This document shows, piece by piece, positions 60,781-64,000 of a stretch of 64,000 nucleotides of DNA. A program made the translations under genes and the position numbers. The notes below the pieces were generated by a model. That model was not told where the DNA came from, searched no databases, and saw only the letters and a list, made by a program, of their open reading frames with translations. The stretch is from CAJGBR01 sp045637425 (lineage in GTDB: Bacteria; Bacteroidota; Bacteroidia; Bacteroidales; Rikenellaceae). Location of the stretch: positions 1 to 64,000 of the forward strand of contig JAZTZL010000010.1 in NCBI GenBank assembly GCA_045637425.1, in the 5' to 3' direction. Numbering within the stretch: the first letter of the stretch is position 1; every line of letters starts with the position of its first letter.

Positions 60781-61886
60781 CTATCATACAACTGATTTGG
60801 GTTAGTTATCAATCCCTCCTCGAATATTTCGTCATCTTCCACTATGGGTAAAATATCATCTGTAGCTATCTCAAACGATGTTATGCCCAATGATATACCG
60901 ATTCCAAAACCACAGCACAATACGCGGATTGTTTGCGATTTGCAACTCTCTCCATATCTATCACATAGTGAAAGTATTGCCGATGCTCCAGAGGTATTTC
61001 CATAACGATCGAGCGTTATGGGCATCTTTTCAAAATCAATCTTCACCTTCTTGGCTATCTGTTTGAGAATGTATAAATTGGCCTGATGAAATGCAAAGCA
61101 GTCGTAATCATCTACCGTAGTAGACGTTTTTCTCAAGAAATCGCGAATCAGCTTCGGAACATCAAAAATCGTAAACGTAAAGACCGAAGTCCCCTGAATA
61201 AACGAATTCAACAACGAACGCGGATTACCGTCCTGACACATAACCACTTGCGGATCGGCATTCAGATTGCGATAACCACCGCCCGGAATAATCATATATT
61301 TGAATCCCGAACCGTCGCTGCGCACCATAGCCTTAATTCTATCGCTCATATTATCGCTCTTTTCCAGCAGCATTGCGCCACCAGCCTCGCCAAATAACAT
61401 CGCAGAACTGCGGTCTGTCGGACACACCGATTTTCCCGCCGTATCTCCCACAATCAGCAACGCTTTCGATATGTCACCCGTATTCATAATCGACGCTACG
61501 GTCTGCATTCCTATAACCAACGACGAACACCCCAAACTAATATCATAACAAACTGCATCACAGGGTATTCCCAAGCGATACTGCAGCACAAATGCCGTAG
61601 CAGGCCGCCTATAATCGGGACTATGCGACGCAAATATCAACGCCCCAATCTCCTCTGGTTGAATACCTTTTTTTGCCAATAATTCGCATGCAGCTCGAAA
61701 ACCTAAGTCACTGCAAGTCTGATGTTCCAGAGTTCTGCGGGTCTCCTCCACGCCCGTCATTTCAATAAACTTCTCAACCTCAGACTCACCGAATACCGAC
61801 TTATAACTACGCGTCGTAACAACCTGCTTTGGAACTGCACAAGCTACACCCGAGACCCGTATATTGTTGAATTCAAAATATGCCAT
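60777..61886 (-). CDS. 3-oxoacyl-ACP synthase III-like condensing enzyme
   Basis: 369 residues, about 35 longer than FabH because of an acidic C-terminal tail (DDILPIVEDDEIFEEG). The Cys-His-Asn triad is complete: C120 (LGCSSLVIG), H267 (FHQANLYIL), N297 (GNTSGAS). It could start a short acyl chain on a carrier protein or transfer an acyl group as some KASIII-like enzymes do. It lies 3 nt after the NeuD-like gene. The house fabH is expected elsewhere, so this is a specialised copy. Confidence 0.92.
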   Translation of the reverse strand: MAYFEFNNIRVSGVACAVPKQVVTTRSYKSVFGESEVEKFIEMTGVEETRRTLEHQTCSDLGFRAACELLAKKGIQPEEIGALIFASHSPDYRRPATAFVLQYRLGIPCDAVCYDISLGCSSLVIGMQTVASIMNTGDISKALLIVGDTAGKSVCPTDRSSAMLFGEAGGAMLLEKSDNMSDRIKAMVRSDGSGFKYMIIPGGGYRNLNADPQVVMCQDGNPRSLLNSFIQGTSVFTFTIFDVPKLIRDFLRKTSTTVDDYDCFAFHQANLYILKQIAKKVKIDFEKMPITLDRYGNTSGASAILSLCDRYGESCKSQTIRVLCCGFGIGISLGITSFEIATDDILPIVEDDEIFEEGLITNPNQLYDR

Positions 61887-61889
61887 AGT

Positions 61890-62522
61890 CTAAAAATCCA
61901 TCTTCTTTGCAGGGTAACCAATAACACGAGTATTGGGTTTTATGTTCGAAAATACAATACTTCCAGCGCAAATGAAGGCATCATCACCAACTTTCAATCC
62001 GTTGAGCACAACGGCGTGGCTACCGACAAAGACACGCTTACCGAGCTGCGCAGTAGTTACATTGGCAAATCCCGTAATAGTCGAGTAGTCACCTACCGTA
62101 GCATCTTGTCCAACCATACAGCCTGCCAGATGCACAAAGTCGCCTATCTGTGCGCAGTCGCCAACTGACGATCGTCCACCAATAAAACAGCCCCTGCCCA
62201 ACTTCGCCTTCTCGTTAACCATTGCCAGCGGGTGAATCAACGAAATGAATTCGGCTCCTTTGGCACTCAACTGCTCGACAAGTTTAGCCTTCACCGCAGG
62301 ATTGGCTACACCCAAAACGTAGCGCTCATTTTCACCTACAACCCAATCCTTTATGGTACCGATGACCTTGTAATCGCAATCCTTACCATCTAATGCGTGC
62401 AGATTGTCATCTATCAGCCCCTTAATCTGCCAATCATAATTATTGTACTCAATCACAGCCTTCGCCAGATAGAGAGCCTCGCGTCCAAATCCGCCCGCAC
62501 CAACTATTATTATATCCAACAT
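61890..62522 (-). CDS. NeuD/PglD-type sugar O- or N-acyltransferase
   Basis: 210 residues. N-terminal Rossmann-like part (IIIVGAGGFGREALYLAKAV, substrate-binding) and C-terminal left-handed beta-helix built of hexapeptide repeats (about 95-205; ending GYPAKKMDF). This is the NeuD/PglD layout, acting on nucleotide-linked amino sugars or sialic acids. In this operon its donor may be carrier-bound rather than acetyl-CoA. 14 nt after the FemAB-like gene. Confidence 0.9.
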   Translation of the reverse strand: MLDIIIVGAGGFGREALYLAKAVIEYNNYDWQIKGLIDDNLHALDGKDCDYKVIGTIKDWVVGENERYVLGVANPAVKAKLVEQLSAKGAEFISLIHPLAMVNEKAKLGRGCFIGGRSSVGDCAQIGDFVHLAGCMVGQDATVGDYSTITGFANVTTAQLGKRVFVGSHAVVLNGLKVGDDAFICAGSIVFSNIKPNTRVIGYPAKKMDF

Positions 62523-62536
62523 AAATACTTATTTTT

Positions 62537-63565
62537 CTAACTTCTATATAGAGGGAAAAAACTGCTCTCGATATCAAATTCAGGGTCGGCATCTACACGT
62601 TTCTGTACCAATTTCGAGTAAATTTCCTGCAAAAATATCTCCTTGCCAATCGAGAACCGACACTCATAATTCTTATTGAACGAGCGCTTAAACCTGAACA
62701 GATTGTCCTCGCCCGAGCCAACTCCGCCACCCAAATGCAGCGTCTTATAGCCGTGTTCCACACCCCACAACGCAGCCTCATAGAGCAGTAAATTGCCAGC
62801 TGCGTAGTTGCGATACTCAACGCGCGAACCTGCCAAATGGTAGTGCATACGTCCATTCGCAAACAACATTATAGCCACAGATATTACAACACCCTCATAT
62901 ACTGCATAGAATATCAGATAGTTATCTTTAAGTTCCTGTGCAAGTGAATCGTAAAACTCGTGTTCGAAATAGTAATACTCCTTCGCCTCATCTCGACTCA
63001 TCGTTGAGTTGTATATCTCGATGAACTCATCAAATAGCTCAGCACCCTGCCCCGAACGAATTTCAACGCCACGCTTGGCAGCCTTTCTAATAGAAGTTCT
63101 ATTCTGATGAATCATATTCTGCAGTATAACCTCCTCTGAATCGAGCGCCATTTCAATGGTATATCCCAAATCTATGACTGATGCTACCGAGCGCATATTA
63201 TCTGCATTTCGCAACTGAGGGTGATAACGCACAAAATTTGAAACAATATGCCGATTGCGCATTGACTCAACATACTCATCATAAAATCGTCGAATATTCT
63301 CGTGTGAAGCATCACCCTCAAAGAGCACTCCACCATAACCATAGGGCGTAATAGCATCAAACCAGCAATCATCAACTATGCGTTTCATATAGACATAAAT
63401 CGCTCGCAGCGACGCCGAATCGTAATACATCAACTCGGGCTCACCATCGCCGTGCAGTTTGAATCCCTTCACATAGCCGCTCAGGTAGTAGACATCATAC
63501 TGCGCGAATGAGGTTACAACTGCGTCCCAGCGTTCCGAATCGGTTATATCTATTATTTCAATCAT
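62537..63565 (-). CDS. FemAB/GNAT-like peptidyl or aminoacyl transferase
   Basis: 342 residues, no membrane segment. Double GNAT-like (FemX/BioF2-like, PF13480-type) layout: NRTSIRKAAKRGVEI, FYDSLAQELKDNYLIFYAVYEG, HYHLAGSRVEYRNYAAGNLLLYEAALWG and HLGGGVGSGEDNLFRFKRSF. Such enzymes add amino acids to peptidoglycan stems or act in surface glycan loci. With an adenylating enzyme and carriers nearby, an aminoacyl transfer role is plausible but inferred. It overlaps the aminotransferase gene by 8 nt. Confidence 0.83.
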   Translation of the reverse strand: MIEIIDITDSERWDAVVTSFAQYDVYYLSGYVKGFKLHGDGEPELMYYDSASLRAIYVYMKRIVDDCWFDAITPYGYGGVLFEGDASHENIRRFYDEYVESMRNRHIVSNFVRYHPQLRNADNMRSVASVIDLGYTIEMALDSEEVILQNMIHQNRTSIRKAAKRGVEIRSGQGAELFDEFIEIYNSTMSRDEAKEYYYFEHEFYDSLAQELKDNYLIFYAVYEGVVISVAIMLFANGRMHYHLAGSRVEYRNYAAGNLLLYEAALWGVEHGYKTLHLGGGVGSGEDNLFRFKRSFNKNYECRFSIGKEIFLQEIYSKLVQKRVDADPEFDIESSFFPLYRS

Positions 63566-64000
63566 TCAGTATCATTTTTATCTTTTCACCCAACATATCA
63601 ATCTCAGCTGAGGTGTATCTCGCATCACAATGTATTGACAACATTCTGTTGCTAAAATCCATTACCTCGGTACTACCCGACTCCAACGGCCACAATATCG
63701 CAGGATATATTTGTTCAGATATAAGACTATTGCGTACTGCATCACGTTGTTGCCCACTCTCAAATAGCAACACTGCCGAAAAGGGATTACACTTGCCATT
63801 TTCGGGTTTAAGGCAACACACCTCCGCCCCCAGCGACGCAATCAATCTCGTCCAATTCTCGCGTTTGGCAGCATACCACCCCGTAGTGTCAAAATGGTCA
63901 ATTACCTTCCGGCTACGAATATCTGGCGCACAAATCGCCATTTCCGACATTGCATCTTCACACCTTCTGAACAGCGTCAAATACTCCTCTTTTGACAGTT
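63558..64000 (-). CDS. PLP-dependent aminotransferase, C-terminal part (cut by right edge)
   Basis: The frame is open to the edge; about 146 residues are visible. The ending pattern YPAILWPLES, DFSNRMLSIHCDARYTSAEID resembles the small C-terminal domain of fold-type I aminotransferases of the DegT/DnrJ sort, where this part closes over the amino-sugar substrate. The PLP Lys is outside the window. An in-frame TTG at 63980 is not a credible start because similarity begins upstream. First visible gene of the carrier-protein operon; the operon may extend further. Confidence 0.72.
   Translation of the reverse strand, partial: LSKEEYLTLFRRCEDAMSEMAICAPDIRSRKVIDHFDTTGWYAAKRENWTRLIASLGAEVCCLKPENGKCNPFSAVLLFESGQQRDAVRNSLISEQIYPAILWPLESGSTEVMDFSNRMLSIHCDARYTSAEIDMLGEKIKMILND

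Noticed and set aside
1..64000. CRISPR arrays, insertion sequences, prophage, rRNA operons
   Set aside because: No regularly spaced direct repeats, transposase or integrase motifs, phage structural genes or rRNA sequence were seen on either strand.

Overview
The window is a 64 kb piece of a Bacteroidales-type chromosome (moderate GC, dense coding, no rRNA, no insertion sequence, no CRISPR array). The assignment rests on: repeated promoters of the Bacteroidota form TTTG-N19-21-TAnnTTTG; almost no Shine-Dalgarno sequences; DUF4271 next to HemD, DUF349, DUF3575 and Mfa/FimA-type lipoproteins; SusC-like carboxypeptidase-regulatory outer-membrane proteins; LytS/LytTR pairs; and an anaerobe's rubrerythrin plus ferritin. 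A Rikenellaceae/Alistipes-like gut or rumen organism would fit, but the sequence does not settle the family.

Layout. 0-5.5 kb: the C-terminal half of secA, an AspT/YidE-type transporter, a TPR-like protein and a YhcC-type radical SAM protein. 5.6-11.7 kb: a large TonB-receptor-like outer-membrane protein followed by a LytS-type kinase and LytTR regulator, then a convergent AraC regulator. 11.9-18.3 kb (minus): a housekeeping run lysE-cmk-ispH-rnhB, two SGNH hydrolases, then efp. 18.4-30.3 kb (plus): lnt, DUF4271, hemD, rnpA, yidD, a GH31-like protein with degenerate active site, cysQ, agmatinase-like, nhaA, an S41 protease and pgk. 30.3-34.7 kb: an accessory pocket with a three-gene cassette (small protein, IbrA-like PAPS-reductase-family protein, IbrB-like ParB protein), tRNA-Leu, an AT-rich lipoprotein gene with a strongly structured upstream RNA, and two tRNA-Pro genes. 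34.8-45.5 kb (minus): META lipoprotein, nitroreductase, rsmG, ECF sigma factor, glycosyltransferase, aroB, yidC, pyrG, DUF349 protein, ridA. 45.6-51.4 kb (plus): plsC, parE, parC, aroK. 51.5-54.7 kb (plus): a fimbria-like lipoprotein/DUF3575 operon. 54.8-58 kb: folB, a porin-like protein, rubrerythrin, ferritin. 58-64 kb (minus): an eight-gene operon, cut by the right edge, with two acyl carrier proteins, a DltA-like adenylating enzyme, a KASIII, three acyltransferases and a PLP aminotransferase.

Most genes are core functions: secretion and membrane insertion (secA, yidC, yidD), envelope lipids (plsC, lnt), isoprenoid, heme, shikimate, folate and CTP synthesis, chromosome topology (parEC) and RNA processing (rnpA, rnhB, rsmG). 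The parts that look least explained are the right-edge carrier-protein operon, which looks built to make and transfer an unusual acyl or aminoacyl group, probably onto a surface glycan; the IbrA/IbrB cassette beside tRNA-Leu; and the RNA at 34.0-34.26 kb, where two sets of perfect helices cross each other. Boundaries and motifs were read by eye; no database search was possible.
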